NCBI GenBank assembly: GCA_031284585.1 | Contig: JAITXT010000003.1 | Span: 62,001 to 126,000 of the forward strand | Reading direction: 5' to 3' | Source of the DNA: Acholeplasmatales bacterium | Lineage (GTDB): Bacteria; Bacillota_I; Bacilli_A; Acholeplasmatales; Acholeplasmataceae | Length of the DNA: 64,000 nt | Shown: positions 17,880 through 27,425 of the stretch, one piece after another | Layout of the letters: the number at the start of each line of letters is the position of its first letter | Numbering within the stretch: position 1 is the stretch's first letter | Notes under the pieces: model-generated | The model's input: the letters and a program-made list of their open reading frames with translations, nothing else | What the model was told of the DNA's origin: nothing | The model's database searches: none | Made by a program: the position numbers and the translations under genes

Positions 17880-20180
17880 ATGTCAATCAATATTAGAAAA
17901 CGTGATGGAAGACTAGTTGAATTCAAAGCAGAAAAAATTAAGAGTGCAATCAAAAAAGCAATGGATGCTACTGGGCAAAGTGATGATTTAATAGACGATA
18001 TAACCTTGCAGACGATCAATGAAATCTTTAGAAAATATAATAATACTCCTCCAACTGTTGAACAAATTCAAGATATTGTTGAAGAAGAATTAATAAAAAA
18101 TCAATTGGTTGAAGTTGCTAAAGCATATATTTTGTATAGAAATGAAAGAAATCGTGTTCGTGATAAAGACTCAAGACTCATGAAAACATTTTACGATATT
18201 GCTTTTAAAAAGAGTAATGATTCTGATATGAAAAGAGAAAATGCTAATATTGATTCCGATTCTCCAATGGGAGCTATGCTAAAATATGGTTCTGAGGGAG
18301 CCAAGGAATTCAATAAAATCCATGTTTTAAATCCTGTTCATTCAAATATGCATGAACAAGGAGATATTCATATCCATGATCTAGATTTTCTTACATTAAC
18401 TCTGACATGTTGTCAAATAGATTTAACAAAATTATTTAAAGGTGGTTTCCAAACAGGGCATGGTTCAGTTCGTGAACCTCAAGATATTAAAACCTATGCT
18501 GCTCTTGCCTGTATAGCTATTCAATCTAATCAAAATGATCAACATGGCGGACAATCTGTTGCTCACTTTGATTATGATATGGCTCCTGGAATTATTAAAA
18601 CTTATTATAAAAGATATGTAGACTCACTTACTAAAGCATTCCAATTATTTGATATAACAATCAATGCAAAACAAACACTTGAAGTTATCAAAGAAACTAA
18701 AAATGTAACTCCAAGTCTTGACAATAGAAGTATTGATAAATATTTAAAAACTTATATTCCAGCGGAATATCAAGATAAAATTTTAGATTTTTGTTTTGAA
18801 AGTGCTAAAAAAGATACAACTAAAGACGCTTTCCAAGCTATGGAATCTCTTATTCATAATCTTAACACTATGCATTCAAGAGCAGGTGCTCAAGTTCCAT
18901 TTTCATCAATTAACTATGGAACCGATACTTCACCTGAGGGAAGACTTGTCATTGAATCAATCCTAAATGCAACTATTGCTGGAATGGGAAACAAAGAAAC
19001 TCCAATCTTTCCTATTCAAATATTTAAAGTAAAAGATGGTGTTAGTGGACTACCAGGGGATCCAAATTATGATTTATTTCAAAAAGCAATTTATACATCT
19101 AGTAAAAGACTTTTTCCTAATTTTTCATTCTTAGATGCTCCATTTAATAAAATATATCTTAAAGATAACAATATTGATACTGAAGTTGCCTATATGGGTT
19201 GTAGAACTAGAGTTATTGGAAATACTTTTGATCCAACAAAAGAAATAGTTACCGGAAGAGGTAATCTTTCATTCACAAGTATTAATTTACCTCGTCTAGC
19301 AATAACAACATCTGGTAGTCTTGGTAATAAAAATATTGATGATTTCTTTGCAAAACTAGAAAAAATAATAAATGTTGTAATTGATCAATTATTAGAAAGA
19401 TTTTCAATTCAAAAGAAAATACATGTTTATAATTTCCCATTTTTAATGGGACAAGGTGTTTGGATTGATAGTGATACTCTATCTCCTTCCGATACAATTG
19501 AAAATGTCATTAAACACGGAAGTTTATCAATTGGTTTTATCGGTTTAGCTGAGACCTTAAAAGCTCTTACTGGAAAACATCATGGTGAAAGCGTCGAATC
19601 TCAAGAATTAGGTTTAAGGATTATAAAATATATTAGAGAACGCTGTGATCTTGCTTCAAAACAATATTTATTGAATTTTACTTGTTTAGCTACCCCAGCC
19701 GAAGGTTTATCTGGACGTTTTGTCTTAATGGATAGAAATAGATTTGGTGTATTAGAAGGTATTACTGATCATGATTTCTATACAAATAGTTTCCATGTTC
19801 CAGTATATTATCCTATTTCTGCATTCAAAAAGATAGATACTGAAGCTCCTTACCATGCACTTACAAACGCTGGTCATATTAGTTATATTGAGTTAGATGG
19901 AGATGCTAGTAAAAATACGGAAGCATTTAAGAAAGTAATTGATTATATGAAAATTAAAGGCATTGGTTATGGTTCTGTTAACCATGCTGTTGATACTGAT
20001 CCTCTCTGTGGATACACAGGTATCATTAATAACGTATGTCCTAAATGTGGAAGAACAGAATCAGAACACGCTCCTTTCGCAAGAATTCGAAGAATAACAG
20101 GATATTTAGTTGGTACGTTAGATAGATTTAATAATGCTAAACGAAAAGAGGTAGAAGAAAGAGTTAAGCATGCCTCATAA
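17880..20180 (+). CDS. nrdD: Anaerobic ribonucleoside-triphosphate reductase
   Basis: Class III glycyl-radical enzyme that makes dNTPs from NTPs without oxygen. The 766-residue protein starts with an ATP-cone (INIRKRDGRLVEFKAEKIKSAIKKA, about 1-90, allosteric control), carries the catalytic-domain Cys (LTLTCCQIDL), HQGDIHIHD-like sequence (here HEQGDIHIHD), and ends with a Cys-rich metal site (LCGYTGIINNVCPKCGR) and the glycyl-radical loop RRITGYLVG with Gly741. GGAG precedes the ATG. It overlaps its activase gene nrdG by 11 bases. It supports an anaerobic lifestyle. Confidence 0.97.
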   Translation: MSINIRKRDGRLVEFKAEKIKSAIKKAMDATGQSDDLIDDITLQTINEIFRKYNNTPPTVEQIQDIVEEELIKNQLVEVAKAYILYRNERNRVRDKDSRLMKTFYDIAFKKSNDSDMKRENANIDSDSPMGAMLKYGSEGAKEFNKIHVLNPVHSNMHEQGDIHIHDLDFLTLTLTCCQIDLTKLFKGGFQTGHGSVREPQDIKTYAALACIAIQSNQNDQHGGQSVAHFDYDMAPGIIKTYYKRYVDSLTKAFQLFDITINAKQTLEVIKETKNVTPSLDNRSIDKYLKTYIPAEYQDKILDFCFESAKKDTTKDAFQAMESLIHNLNTMHSRAGAQVPFSSINYGTDTSPEGRLVIESILNATIAGMGNKETPIFPIQIFKVKDGVSGLPGDPNYDLFQKAIYTSSKRLFPNFSFLDAPFNKIYLKDNNIDTEVAYMGCRTRVIGNTFDPTKEIVTGRGNLSFTSINLPRLAITTSGSLGNKNIDDFFAKLEKIINVVIDQLLERFSIQKKIHVYNFPFLMGQGVWIDSDTLSPSDTIENVIKHGSLSIGFIGLAETLKALTGKHHGESVESQELGLRIIKYIRERCDLASKQYLLNFTCLATPAEGLSGRFVLMDRNRFGVLEGITDHDFYTNSFHVPVYYPISAFKKIDTEAPYHALTNAGHISYIELDGDASKNTEAFKKVIDYMKIKGIGYGSVNHAVDTDPLCGYTGIINNVCPKCGRTESEHAPFARIRRITGYLVGTLDRFNNAKRKEVEERVKHAS

Positions 20181-20685
20181 AATAAGAATTGCAAATACGA
20201 TTAGTGAATCAATAGTTGATGGACCAGGTTTAAGATATGTGATTTTTACTCAAGGTTGCCTAAAACATTGTCTTAATTGTCATAATCCTTTAACTTGGGA
20301 CTTAAATGGTGGTAAATTAGTAGAAGTTTCAAGTTTCTATGAAGATATACTACAAAATCCTCTTTTACAAGGAATAACTTTATCAGGTGGTGAACCATTT
20401 TTACAGCCAGAAGCTTGTCTTGAAATTGTTAAATTTGCTAAAGAAAATAACTTAGATACTGTCGTATATAGTGGATATTATTTAGAAGAACTAAGAGAAA
20501 TGCATAATGAAACTATAGATAAATTACTAAAAGAAATAGATTATTTAGTTGATGGACCTTTTGAAAACGAACTAAGAGACTTACGACTCCTTTTTAAGGG
20601 AAGTAGAAATCAAAGATTCATAGATCTAAAAGAAACTCTAAAAAGTGGGAAAATAATTACTCTTTACGAGCAAATAGAAGAGTAA
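20170..20685 (+). CDS. nrdG: Anaerobic ribonucleotide reductase activase (radical SAM)
   Basis: Uses S-adenosylmethionine and a [4Fe-4S] cluster to install the glycyl radical on NrdD. The 171-residue protein has the cluster motif CLKHCLNC (Cys30, 34, 37; CX3CX2C), GPGLRYVIFTQGC before it, and the SAM-binding LSGGEPF. Length is typical. It overlaps nrdD, so production of the two is coupled. Confidence 0.97.
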   Translation: MPHKIRIANTISESIVDGPGLRYVIFTQGCLKHCLNCHNPLTWDLNGGKLVEVSSFYEDILQNPLLQGITLSGGEPFLQPEACLEIVKFAKENNLDTVVYSGYYLEELREMHNETIDKLLKEIDYLVDGPFENELRDLRLLFKGSRNQRFIDLKETLKSGKIITLYEQIEE

Positions 20686-20740
20686 ATTTCCGCTATTTAT
20701 ATTTTATATAATTAAAAAATAATAATTTTTAAAAATCTTG

Positions 20741-20746
20741 TATAAT
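20741..20746 (+). promoter_or_regulatory. -10 box upstream of the HD hydrolase gene
   Basis: TATAAT about 50 bases before the ATG; no matching -35 hexamer. Confidence 0.45.
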
Positions 20747-20790
20747 TAATTCATAAGTACTTGAAAGTATTTATTAAAGGAAGGAAAATA

Positions 20791-21396
20791 ATGAATAAAT
20801 ATGTAGAAGAAGCAATAGATTTAATCACTACAATTGAAGGTGGAAGGTCTTTTTTAAATTGGTTAGAACAAACTGATTTTTTATCTGCTCCAGCTTCAAC
20901 CCTGTTTCATAATTCATTTGATGGAGGATTAGTTGAGCATACTGGAAATGTAATTAAAATATTAGTTTCATTAACTGAAAAACTAAATATCAAATGGTCA
21001 AGAAAAGAATCTCCATATATTATAGGATTATTACATGATGTATGTAAAATAAATGTTTATCGTAGATTTTTACGTAATGTAAAAAATGAAGATACAAATC
21101 AATGGGTAAAAGTCCCTTCCTATAAATTCGATGAAGATATTGAGGCCGGTGGATACGGACATGGTTTAAAAAGCTTACATATTGCAACAAAAAAAGGACT
21201 AGTTCTAACCGAAGAAGAAGAACTCTGTATCTTGCATCACATGGGAGCATATAACTTAAACCAAATGGATCAACAAACATTAAATACGGCTTCAAGAAGA
21301 TTTCCAAATATTCTTTATGTCCAATTAGCAGATCAAATGGCAACCATTGAAGAAGATCTTGCAGAAATGAGAAAGAATCAAAATAATTCTTACTAA
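20791..21396 (+). CDS. HD-domain phosphohydrolase
   Basis: Metal-dependent phosphohydrolase of the HD superfamily, 201 residues. Metal ligands can be followed: FDGGLVEHT, GLLHDVCK (the HD pair), ILHHMGAYN, and VQLADQMAT near the end. The pattern resembles the small hydrolases annotated as HD-domain nucleotidase/TraI-like proteins in Firmicutes; the substrate is unknown. An in-frame TTG at 20761 is rejected because GGAAGG (20779-20784) is properly spaced from the ATG at 20791. copA follows after only 4 bases, so it may be part of the copA transcript. Confidence 0.75.
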   Translation: MNKYVEEAIDLITTIEGGRSFLNWLEQTDFLSAPASTLFHNSFDGGLVEHTGNVIKILVSLTEKLNIKWSRKESPYIIGLLHDVCKINVYRRFLRNVKNEDTNQWVKVPSYKFDEDIEAGGYGHGLKSLHIATKKGLVLTEEEELCILHHMGAYNLNQMDQQTLNTASRRFPNILYVQLADQMATIEEDLAEMRKNQNNSY

Positions 21397-21400
21397 TAAC

Positions 21401-23647
21401 ATGAATAAAATATATAAAATAAAAGGAATGACTTGCGCTGCTTGTACTAGTAAAGTAGAAAAAACAGCTTTAATTACATCTAAGATCATAAGTGCTTCCG
21501 TCAATCTTCTATCTCAAAAAATAACTCTTGAAGTAGAAGCTTCATTTGAACCTACAGAACTTAAAAAAAACTTAAATAAATTCGGATATAAATTAGTTAC
21601 GAATGAAGAACTAGAGGACGAAAAAACAACTAAGAAAAAAGAAAAAAGATCTTTTATTTTTTTAATTACTATAGCCGTTTTATCTGTAATTTTATCATAC
21701 ATCTCAATGGGACCTATGTTGAATCTCCCATTTTTTGATTTTCTTTCTGGAGAAAAATATCCTATTCGATACGCAACTATCCAAGTAGTTTTAGTAATTC
21801 CAATTGTTATCCTAGGATTTGATATTTTTAAAAAAGGAATTAAAAATCTAGTTTATTTAGCGCCAAATATGGATAGTTTAATTGCTATAGGTTGTATTTC
21901 TGCTCTCCTATTTGGAATATATGCATATATTTCAATTTTAGCCGGAAACCATATGATTGGATCCCAAATGGCAGTAGATACACTTTACTTTGAAACTGTA
22001 GGAACTATTATTACCTTTTTTAAACTCGGTAAACATCTTGAAAATAAAGCAAAAGGAAAATCAAGTAACGCAATAAAGAAATTAATTAATCTAGTACCCA
22101 AGAAAGTTCTTGTTGAAAAAAATAATCAATTAGTTGAAGTAGATATTGAAGAAGTCATGAAATCTGATATTATTCATATTAAACCAGGAGATAATATTCC
22201 AATTGATGGAACAATTATTGAAGGTGAGAGTTCAATAGATGAACAAATGTTGACTGGCGAAAGTATGCCAGTCGAAAAAGGGATTTCTGATAAAGTATTT
22301 GCTGGTACTATTAATTTAAATAAGTTAATTAAAGTAAGAGTAGATACTGTTGGGGAAGGAACAATTCTCTATAAAATAATTTCCATGGTAGAAAACGCTC
22401 AAAACAAAAAAGCTCCTATCGCAAGAATTGCGGATAACGTTTCTAAATTCTTTGTTCCAATTATTATTCTTATTGCCATAATTGCTTTTACGATTTGGAT
22501 TATAGTAACAGGGGACTTCATATTTTCACTCACTATTTTTGTTTCTATTTTAGTTGTCGCTTGTCCTTGTGCATTAGGACTAGCAACTCCCACTGCAATC
22601 ATGGTATCAACAGGACTAGGTGCAATTCACCATATCCTTTTCAAAGATGGTGAAACATTAGAAACAACTCATAAAATAAATACTATATGCTTTGATAAAA
22701 CAGGAACTCTTACTTATGGAAGACCTGAAGTAAAAGATTTTATTGTCTATAATCAAAATGATACAAACTATGTTTTAAGTCTTCTCTATAGTGGAGAAAA
22801 CTCTTCTAACCATCCAATAGCTAAAGCAATTTCAAATTACGCTATTTCTAAAAATGTTGATTATGCTGAAATAACTAACTTTGAAGAAAAATCTGGTTAT
22901 GGTATTTTATTTACTTATCAAGAAAAAAATATAATGATAGGAAACAAAAGATTATTGAATAATACAAATATAGCGATTAGTAAAGAAATTGAGGAAGATA
23001 TCAAGAGATTATCGAATGAAGGTAAAACTATCGCTATAATGGTTATAAATCAAGAATTAACCTCTATTATAGCTTTAAGTGATACTTTAAAAGAAACATC
23101 TAAGGAACTAATCACTAAGTTAAATAAAATGGGTATTGAAAGTGTCATGTTAACAGGAGATAATAAATTAGCTGGAGAGGTAATTGCTAAAACATTAGGT
23201 ATTACAACAGTATTCTCGGAAGTAACTCCCGCTGAAAAAGCAAAAATTATTATTGATTTAAAAGAAAAAGGAAGAATTGTTGGTATGGTAGGGGATGGAA
23301 TAAACGATTCCGTTGCATTAACAGAAGCAAATGTTGGTATATCTGTTGGAAGTGGAACTGATATTGCTATTGAAAGTGCTAATATTATTCTCGCAAAAGA
23401 TGATTTATATGATGTAGTTAAAGCAATTAAGCTTAGTAGAAATACGATTATCAATATCAAAGAAAATTTATTTTGGGCTTTCTTTTATAATATGATAGGC
23501 GTCTTACTTGCAGCTGGTGTTTTATATAGCCCATTCAATATCTTACTAAATCCAATGATATCAGCTCTTGCCATGGCATTTAGTTCTATATCAGTTGTTC
23601 TAAATGCTTTAAGACTAAATTTAATGAAATTAGATAATACAAAATAA
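21401..23647 (+). CDS. copA: Copper-exporting P-type ATPase
   Basis: P1B-type ATPase that pumps Cu(I) out of the cell. The 748-residue protein has one N-terminal metal-binding domain (GMTCAAC, residues 9-15), the membrane CPC motif in VACPCALGLATPTA, phosphorylation site FDKTGTLT, SNHPIAKAI (nucleotide-binding HP), TGDN, GDGINDSVAL, and MxxSS in the last helix region (MAFSSISVVLNALR). These residues match the Cu(I)/Ag(I) subgroup. No CopY/CsoR regulator or CopZ gene adjoins it. No clear Shine-Dalgarno: it probably relies on coupling with the HD gene. Confidence 0.95.
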   Translation: MNKIYKIKGMTCAACTSKVEKTALITSKIISASVNLLSQKITLEVEASFEPTELKKNLNKFGYKLVTNEELEDEKTTKKKEKRSFIFLITIAVLSVILSYISMGPMLNLPFFDFLSGEKYPIRYATIQVVLVIPIVILGFDIFKKGIKNLVYLAPNMDSLIAIGCISALLFGIYAYISILAGNHMIGSQMAVDTLYFETVGTIITFFKLGKHLENKAKGKSSNAIKKLINLVPKKVLVEKNNQLVEVDIEEVMKSDIIHIKPGDNIPIDGTIIEGESSIDEQMLTGESMPVEKGISDKVFAGTINLNKLIKVRVDTVGEGTILYKIISMVENAQNKKAPIARIADNVSKFFVPIIILIAIIAFTIWIIVTGDFIFSLTIFVSILVVACPCALGLATPTAIMVSTGLGAIHHILFKDGETLETTHKINTICFDKTGTLTYGRPEVKDFIVYNQNDTNYVLSLLYSGENSSNHPIAKAISNYAISKNVDYAEITNFEEKSGYGILFTYQEKNIMIGNKRLLNNTNIAISKEIEEDIKRLSNEGKTIAIMVINQELTSIIALSDTLKETSKELITKLNKMGIESVMLTGDNKLAGEVIAKTLGITTVFSEVTPAEKAKIIIDLKEKGRIVGMVGDGINDSVALTEANVGISVGSGTDIAIESANIILAKDDLYDVVKAIKLSRNTIINIKENLFWAFFYNMIGVLLAAGVLYSPFNILLNPMISALAMAFSSISVVLNALRLNLMKLDNTK

Positions 23648-23663
23648 AATATAAAAGTAATTA

Positions 23664-23703
23664 AAAAGGACTTAAATACTGAATATTTAAGCCCTTTTTT
23701 AAA
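23664..23703. terminator. Bidirectional terminator between copA and the feo operon
   Basis: A run AAAAGGACTTAAATA pairs with TATTTAAGCCCTTTT with a single A-C mismatch and a 5-base loop, flanked by A on the left and T on the right. It serves the two converging transcripts. Confidence 0.85.
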
Positions 23704-23715
23704 AAATGAAATAAA

Positions 23716-23901
23716 TTAATTTTTATCCTTGTTAATATTTTTAAAATCTCTTTTTATATTACTAATTTTTGAGCAAGAAGCACAAGCACCTTTTTTACGG
23801 TTTTTAATGACATAAAACAAGATACCTCCAAGAATTAGTGCTACTACTAAAAGAACCATTAAATTAGCAAATAAATTTGCAGGAACATCTAGAATAATCA
23901 T
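23716..23901 (-). CDS. FeoB-associated Cys-rich membrane protein
   Basis: A 61-residue protein with one membrane helix (about residues 10-32), then KNRKKGACASCSK with two Cys and a charged tail. This layout is typical of the small protein encoded after feoB in Firmicutes, sometimes called FeoB-associated, and thought to help Fe(II) uptake; its mechanism is unknown. The ATG overlaps the feoB stop (ATGA); a TTG 15 bases upstream is less likely. Confidence 0.82.
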   Translation of the reverse strand: MIILDVPANLFANLMVLLVVALILGGILFYVIKNRKKGACASCSKISNIKRDFKNINKDKN

Positions 23902-25865
23902 TTGAAGAACACCCAACCTAGCATACCTATTATAGAAGCTAATACGTATGCTAGTCCTGTTTGAAAGAAAATAGCTTTGAACATCGATTTTTTACTGCCA
24001 AGTTCTCTTCTCATCGCACCGATAGCTCCAAAACATGGAGCACTAAATAAATTGAAAACTGCAAATGCATAAGCTGTCATCGGAGTAAAGAAACTAAATG
24101 CCGCACTTGTAAATACTAACTCTCCTGCGCCTTCTGACATATTAGCAATTATTTCCATTGATCCAACTACTTGTTCTTTAGCAACTAAACCTTGAAGTGC
24201 ACAAACAGTAGCTTCCCAAGATAATTCACCTAGAGCAGGATAGAATATCCATGATAGACCTTTACCTATCAAAGCAAGTATTGAATCATCAACATCTACT
24301 CCGTACTCAAAGGTAATTGAGAAACTAAGAAGAAACCAAACTACTACACTACATAATAAAATAATAGTTCCAGCTCTTTTAATAAAAGCAAATACTTTTT
24401 CAAAAACATCTTTTAGAATATGACGCAAAGAAGGTAATTTATAAGTAGGTAGTTCAAGAAGGAATGTTGAATCTTTAACTTTAAAATAAAATTTATTTAA
24501 TAAGAATGCAGAAACAATAATAACTACAATTGATAAAAAATATAGTGAAAGGGACATTAACCACGGAACAGCAAAAAATGAACCAATAAATAATGCAATA
24601 ATTGGGAGTTTTGCACTACAAGGGAAAAAAGGAGTAAGTACGATTGTTGTCTTCTTCTCGACATCATTTTTAATTGTTCTTGCACTCATAATACCAGGAA
24701 CAGAACAACCAGAACCAACAATAAATGAAATAATAGACTTTCCAGATAAACCAATTTTATTAAATAATTTATCTAAAATGAAAGCTATTCTTGACATATA
24801 TCCAGTCGTTTCTAAAAATGAAATACATAAAAACAAGATAATTAATTGTGGAACAAAATTTAAAACTGCTCCTACTCCGGTTAATATCCCATCACACACT
24901 AATGAAATTAAAAAGTCCCAGGTACCAATAGATTCTAAGAATGAAGTTACCACTTCAATTAGTGAAGAAACTCCACCATCTACAAGATCAACGGTATAAG
25001 AACCGATAAAACCGGCTGCTAAAAAGTAAATAGCTGCCATAATTAAAGCAAAAATAGGAATTGAAACAAATTTATTTAAAAATACTTTATCTAAAGAATC
25101 AGTTATACGACGATAATATTTATTATCTACAGCGACTCCAACTAGGTGTTCAATTTTATTATATCTATTATCAATAACTAGTTCTTCTAAATCAACATTA
25201 AAGTCTCTTTTAGCTTCTTCTAAAATAGGAGTTATTTTTAATTCGTCAACTTGAGGAATTACTCCATCAGAAAGAACATCTAAAGCCGTAAATCTTTTAT
25301 GTTTTTGATTAGTTAAAACATTTTCTATTTTAGTAACATATTTTTCTATTTTAGTATCATATTTGATAGATGAAGGTTTTTTACCTTTAGATATTACTTC
25401 TTCCATCGCCGAAACTAATTCAACAATAGTCTTCTTTTTGGTTGCGGAAATTTGAACAACTTTTGTATTGAAATCTTTTGATAATGCATCAACATTAATC
25501 TTTGCATTATTTTTATTAATGATATCAGACATATTTAAAATTACTAGAATAGGGATATCTAATTCTAATAATTGACTTGTAAGATAAAGACTTCTTTCAA
25601 TTTGAGTTGAATCAATTATATTTAAAATAATATCTATTTCATTTGAAAACAAGACATTTCTACTTATTTTTTCCTCTTCTGTGTAAGGACTTAAAGAATA
25701 AATACCTGGCAAATCTAGTAAAGTATGATCAGTTCCTTTTATTTTTCCTTCTCTTCTTTCAATCGTAACTCCAGGCCAATTTCCAACAGTCTGAACTGCT
25801 CCAGTTAATAAATTAAATAAAGTTGATTTTCCAGAATTTTGATTTCCAATTAATGCAATTCTCAT
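23898..25865 (-). CDS. feoB: Ferrous iron transport protein B
   Basis: Main Fe(II) import protein: a cytosolic GTPase joined to a polytopic membrane domain. The 655-residue product has G1 GNQNSGKST (7-15), G3 LDLPG, G4 LNMSD, then two Gate-type membrane blocks with SGCSVPGIM and FFPCSAKLP, and ends in membrane helices. The G4-type LNMSD differs slightly from NxxD consensus but keeps Asn and Asp. It overlaps feoA and the downstream Cys-rich protein by 4 bases each, a compact anaerobic iron uptake operon. Confidence 0.96.
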   Translation of the reverse strand: MRIALIGNQNSGKSTLFNLLTGAVQTVGNWPGVTIERREGKIKGTDHTLLDLPGIYSLSPYTEEEKISRNVLFSNEIDIILNIIDSTQIERSLYLTSQLLELDIPILVILNMSDIINKNNAKINVDALSKDFNTKVVQISATKKKTIVELVSAMEEVISKGKKPSSIKYDTKIEKYVTKIENVLTNQKHKRFTALDVLSDGVIPQVDELKITPILEEAKRDFNVDLEELVIDNRYNKIEHLVGVAVDNKYYRRITDSLDKVFLNKFVSIPIFALIMAAIYFLAAGFIGSYTVDLVDGGVSSLIEVVTSFLESIGTWDFLISLVCDGILTGVGAVLNFVPQLIILFLCISFLETTGYMSRIAFILDKLFNKIGLSGKSIISFIVGSGCSVPGIMSARTIKNDVEKKTTIVLTPFFPCSAKLPIIALFIGSFFAVPWLMSLSLYFLSIVVIIVSAFLLNKFYFKVKDSTFLLELPTYKLPSLRHILKDVFEKVFAFIKRAGTIILLCSVVVWFLLSFSITFEYGVDVDDSILALIGKGLSWIFYPALGELSWEATVCALQGLVAKEQVVGSMEIIANMSEGAGELVFTSAAFSFFTPMTAYAFAVFNLFSAPCFGAIGAMRRELGSKKSMFKAIFFQTGLAYVLASIIGMLGWVFFK

Positions 25866-26122
25866 GATAGTACCTCTACTTTAATCAATTTCAAATCTGA
25901 AGATCTAAGACATAAAAAATAACCTCTTACAGATATAGTTATAGGATCTCCAAACGGAGCAATATTTTCAACCTTAACAGTTGTTCCTCTTGTTAGCCCC
26001 ATATCTAACAAACGTCTTTTTACTTCTTTCTTTTCGCTGTTCACTTCAATAACCTTACCTTTTTGGTGAAGTCCTAACTTTGCCAAGTTAGTTATTGAAT
26101 CGCTTTTAACAATTTCTTCCAT
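25862..26122 (-). CDS. feoA: Ferrous iron transport protein A
   Basis: Small SH3-like cytosolic partner of FeoB. The 86-residue protein has the family core: KEVKRRLLDMGLTRGTTVKV, then APFGDPITISVRGYFLCLR and a final LIKVEV strand. It begins with a 20-residue extension. AAGGAG is 7 bases before the ATG. First gene of the feo operon, with its own promoter. Confidence 0.93.
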   Translation of the reverse strand: MEEIVKSDSITNLAKLGLHQKGKVIEVNSEKKEVKRRLLDMGLTRGTTVKVENIAPFGDPITISVRGYFLCLRSSDLKLIKVEVLS

Positions 26123-26143
26123 AACTTTCTCCTTACCCAGTGT

Positions 26144-26172
26144 ATTATATAATATTTAATTCTTATTTGCAA
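26144..26172 (-). promoter_or_regulatory. Promoter of the feo operon
   Basis: On the minus strand: -35 TTGCAA (26172-26167), exactly 17 bases, -10 TATAAT (26149-26144). The leader would be about 15 bases. Iron-responsive control is expected, but I see no standard Fur box; direct repeats lie immediately upstream. Confidence 0.8.
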
Positions 26173-26174
26173 TT

Positions 26175-26213
26175 ATTATAAATAGAATTATAAATAGAAA
26201 AATTATAAATAAG
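26175..26213. repeat. Three direct repeats upstream of the feo promoter
   Basis: ATTATAAATAGA occurs twice in tandem (26175-26186, 26187-26198) and a third time as ATTATAAATAAG (26202-26213). They abut the -35 element and could be a regulator site or an A-tract UP element. Confidence 0.6.
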
Positions 26214-26254
26214 CAAAAAAATAAGTCCTTGAAATATTAAATTAGATAATATTA

Positions 26255-26938
26255 TTAACAGCGAACGCTTTTACGTTTAAAACCAAGTTTATTAGAATCT
26301 AGGGAATCCATTACTTTATTGAATGTTAAAAAAGTTTTATCTTTACTATAAATCGCATTAACAACTTCTAGACCTTTCTTTGAAAGGGGGATATAAGAAA
26401 CAGTAAGTGAATATAAAAATGCAGCAATCCCTTCTTTAACAGATTCAGTTTCTGTGTTATATATTTTAGAAACTTTATCTAGTATATCTATAAGTATTTC
26501 TTTGTTAATATTCTCATTTCTCATCCATTCTACAAACCATGAAAGTGTATAATATGCACAACGTCTAAACGTTTCTTTAGGAGATTCTATTAATTCTAAA
26601 ACTAGTTCAAGTGCAAAAGGGCATTCAGCAAGGCTTACTGATATAATAAAATCAATAACCATATTAGAATTAGAATTCTCTAACCAATTCAATATATCAC
26701 ATTTAGTTACGGTACTAACATCTAAAATCATCCCCGCTAAATACATACAATCATAGTTTTTAGTATTATAAAGTTCAAATGCAAGCTTATTATTTCCTTT
26801 TATTTCTTTATATATAGGTTTTAGATCTTTTATAGCAACCCCATAAATTGGTTCTACAGCACCTCTTTGTAGATAATTTTTCTTCAATTTATCGTTTGCC
26901 AACATTTCTAATCTATTAATAATAAGTTCTAGTTGCAT
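26255..26938 (-). CDS. DNA alkylation repair protein (AlkD-like)
   Basis: A 227-residue all-helical HEAT-repeat-like protein. The opening YLQRGAVEPIYGVAIKDLKPIYKEIKGNNKLAFELYNTKNYDCMYLAGMI pattern (only short parts quoted: GVAIKDLKPIYKEI, LAFELYNT, YLAGMI) fits AlkD-type glycosylases, which remove N3- and N7-alkylated bases. The later SWFVEWMRNE and a basic C terminus fit too. No catalytic Asp can be assigned with certainty. A -10-like TATAAT lies at 26962-26957 and GAGGG just before the ATG. Confidence 0.7.
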   Translation of the reverse strand: MQLELIINRLEMLANDKLKKNYLQRGAVEPIYGVAIKDLKPIYKEIKGNNKLAFELYNTKNYDCMYLAGMILDVSTVTKCDILNWLENSNSNMVIDFIISVSLAECPFALELVLELIESPKETFRRCAYYTLSWFVEWMRNENINKEILIDILDKVSKIYNTETESVKEGIAAFLYSLTVSYIPLSKKGLEVVNAIYSKDKTFLTFNKVMDSLDSNKLGFKRKSVRC

Positions 26939-27010
26939 TATACCCTCACTATTAATATTATACCCTAATTTCTATTTTTTAGGTTTATGAAGCCAAAAAA
27001 CCATTTTTCC

Positions 27011-27037
27011 AATAAAAAAACCCTTAGTTAAGGGTTT
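27011..27037 (-). terminator. Terminator of tRNA-Gln
   Basis: On the minus strand AAACCCTTA pairs with TAAGGGTTT (27037-27018) with a 2-base inner loop and a following run of T (27017-27014). It lies just after the tRNA-Gln gene. Confidence 0.85.
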
Positions 27038-27052
27038 GTTAAATAATTATTT

Positions 27053-27124
27053 CAGGCCTAGCTGGATTTGAACCAACGAGTGAGAGAGTCAAAGTCTCTT
27101 GCCTTACCACTTGGCTATAGGCCT
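27053..27124 (-). tRNA. tRNA-Gln (UUG)
   Basis: Cloverleaf of 72 bases: acceptor AGGCCTA with TAGGCCT, D-arm GCC...GGC, anticodon stem AGAGA/TCTCT around loop CTTTGAC (anticodon TTG), and T-arm GTTGG TTCAAAT CCAGC. The body closely resembles Bacillus tRNA-Gln. The discriminator is G and CCA is not encoded. A TATAAT (27140-27135) precedes it. Confidence 0.96.
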
Positions 27125-27373
27125 ACCTCTTAATATTATACATTTTTCAATTTAAAAATACCCAAAATTGATAAATATGACAAAATAACAATCTAAAATG
27201 CTTTTATTTATCGAAAGATATTAAGAAAAATACAGACTAATTATACATAATTAATTCAAAAAAAGATAATTATACTTCTTTTTATGAAAAAAGATTTTAA
27301 TACAATTAATTTTACGCAAAAAAAGTAAATTTAAGGAAATTATATTTTAAATGATTATTTTCATAAAATAAGT
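27125..27373. other. AT-rich divergent spacer
   Basis: Separates tRNA-Gln (minus) from the ABC importer operon (plus). Beyond the two promoters nothing can be supported; a short GCACT-GAA-AGTGC hairpin follows in the leader of the importer operon (27398-27410). Confidence 0.4.
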
Positions 27374-27379
27374 TATAAT
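27374..27379 (+). promoter_or_regulatory. -10 box of the ABC importer operon
   Basis: TATAAT about 47 bases before the ATG. No strong -35 element is seen. Confidence 0.5.
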
Positions 27380-27425
27380 TAGTTATTAAATTATACAGCA
27401 CTGAAAGTGCCAGAGGAGAAACAAA

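Noticed and set aside
17600-17880. NrdR boxes before nrdD
   Set aside because: An inverted repeat is present (17731-17777), but it does not resemble the NrdR consensus pair.
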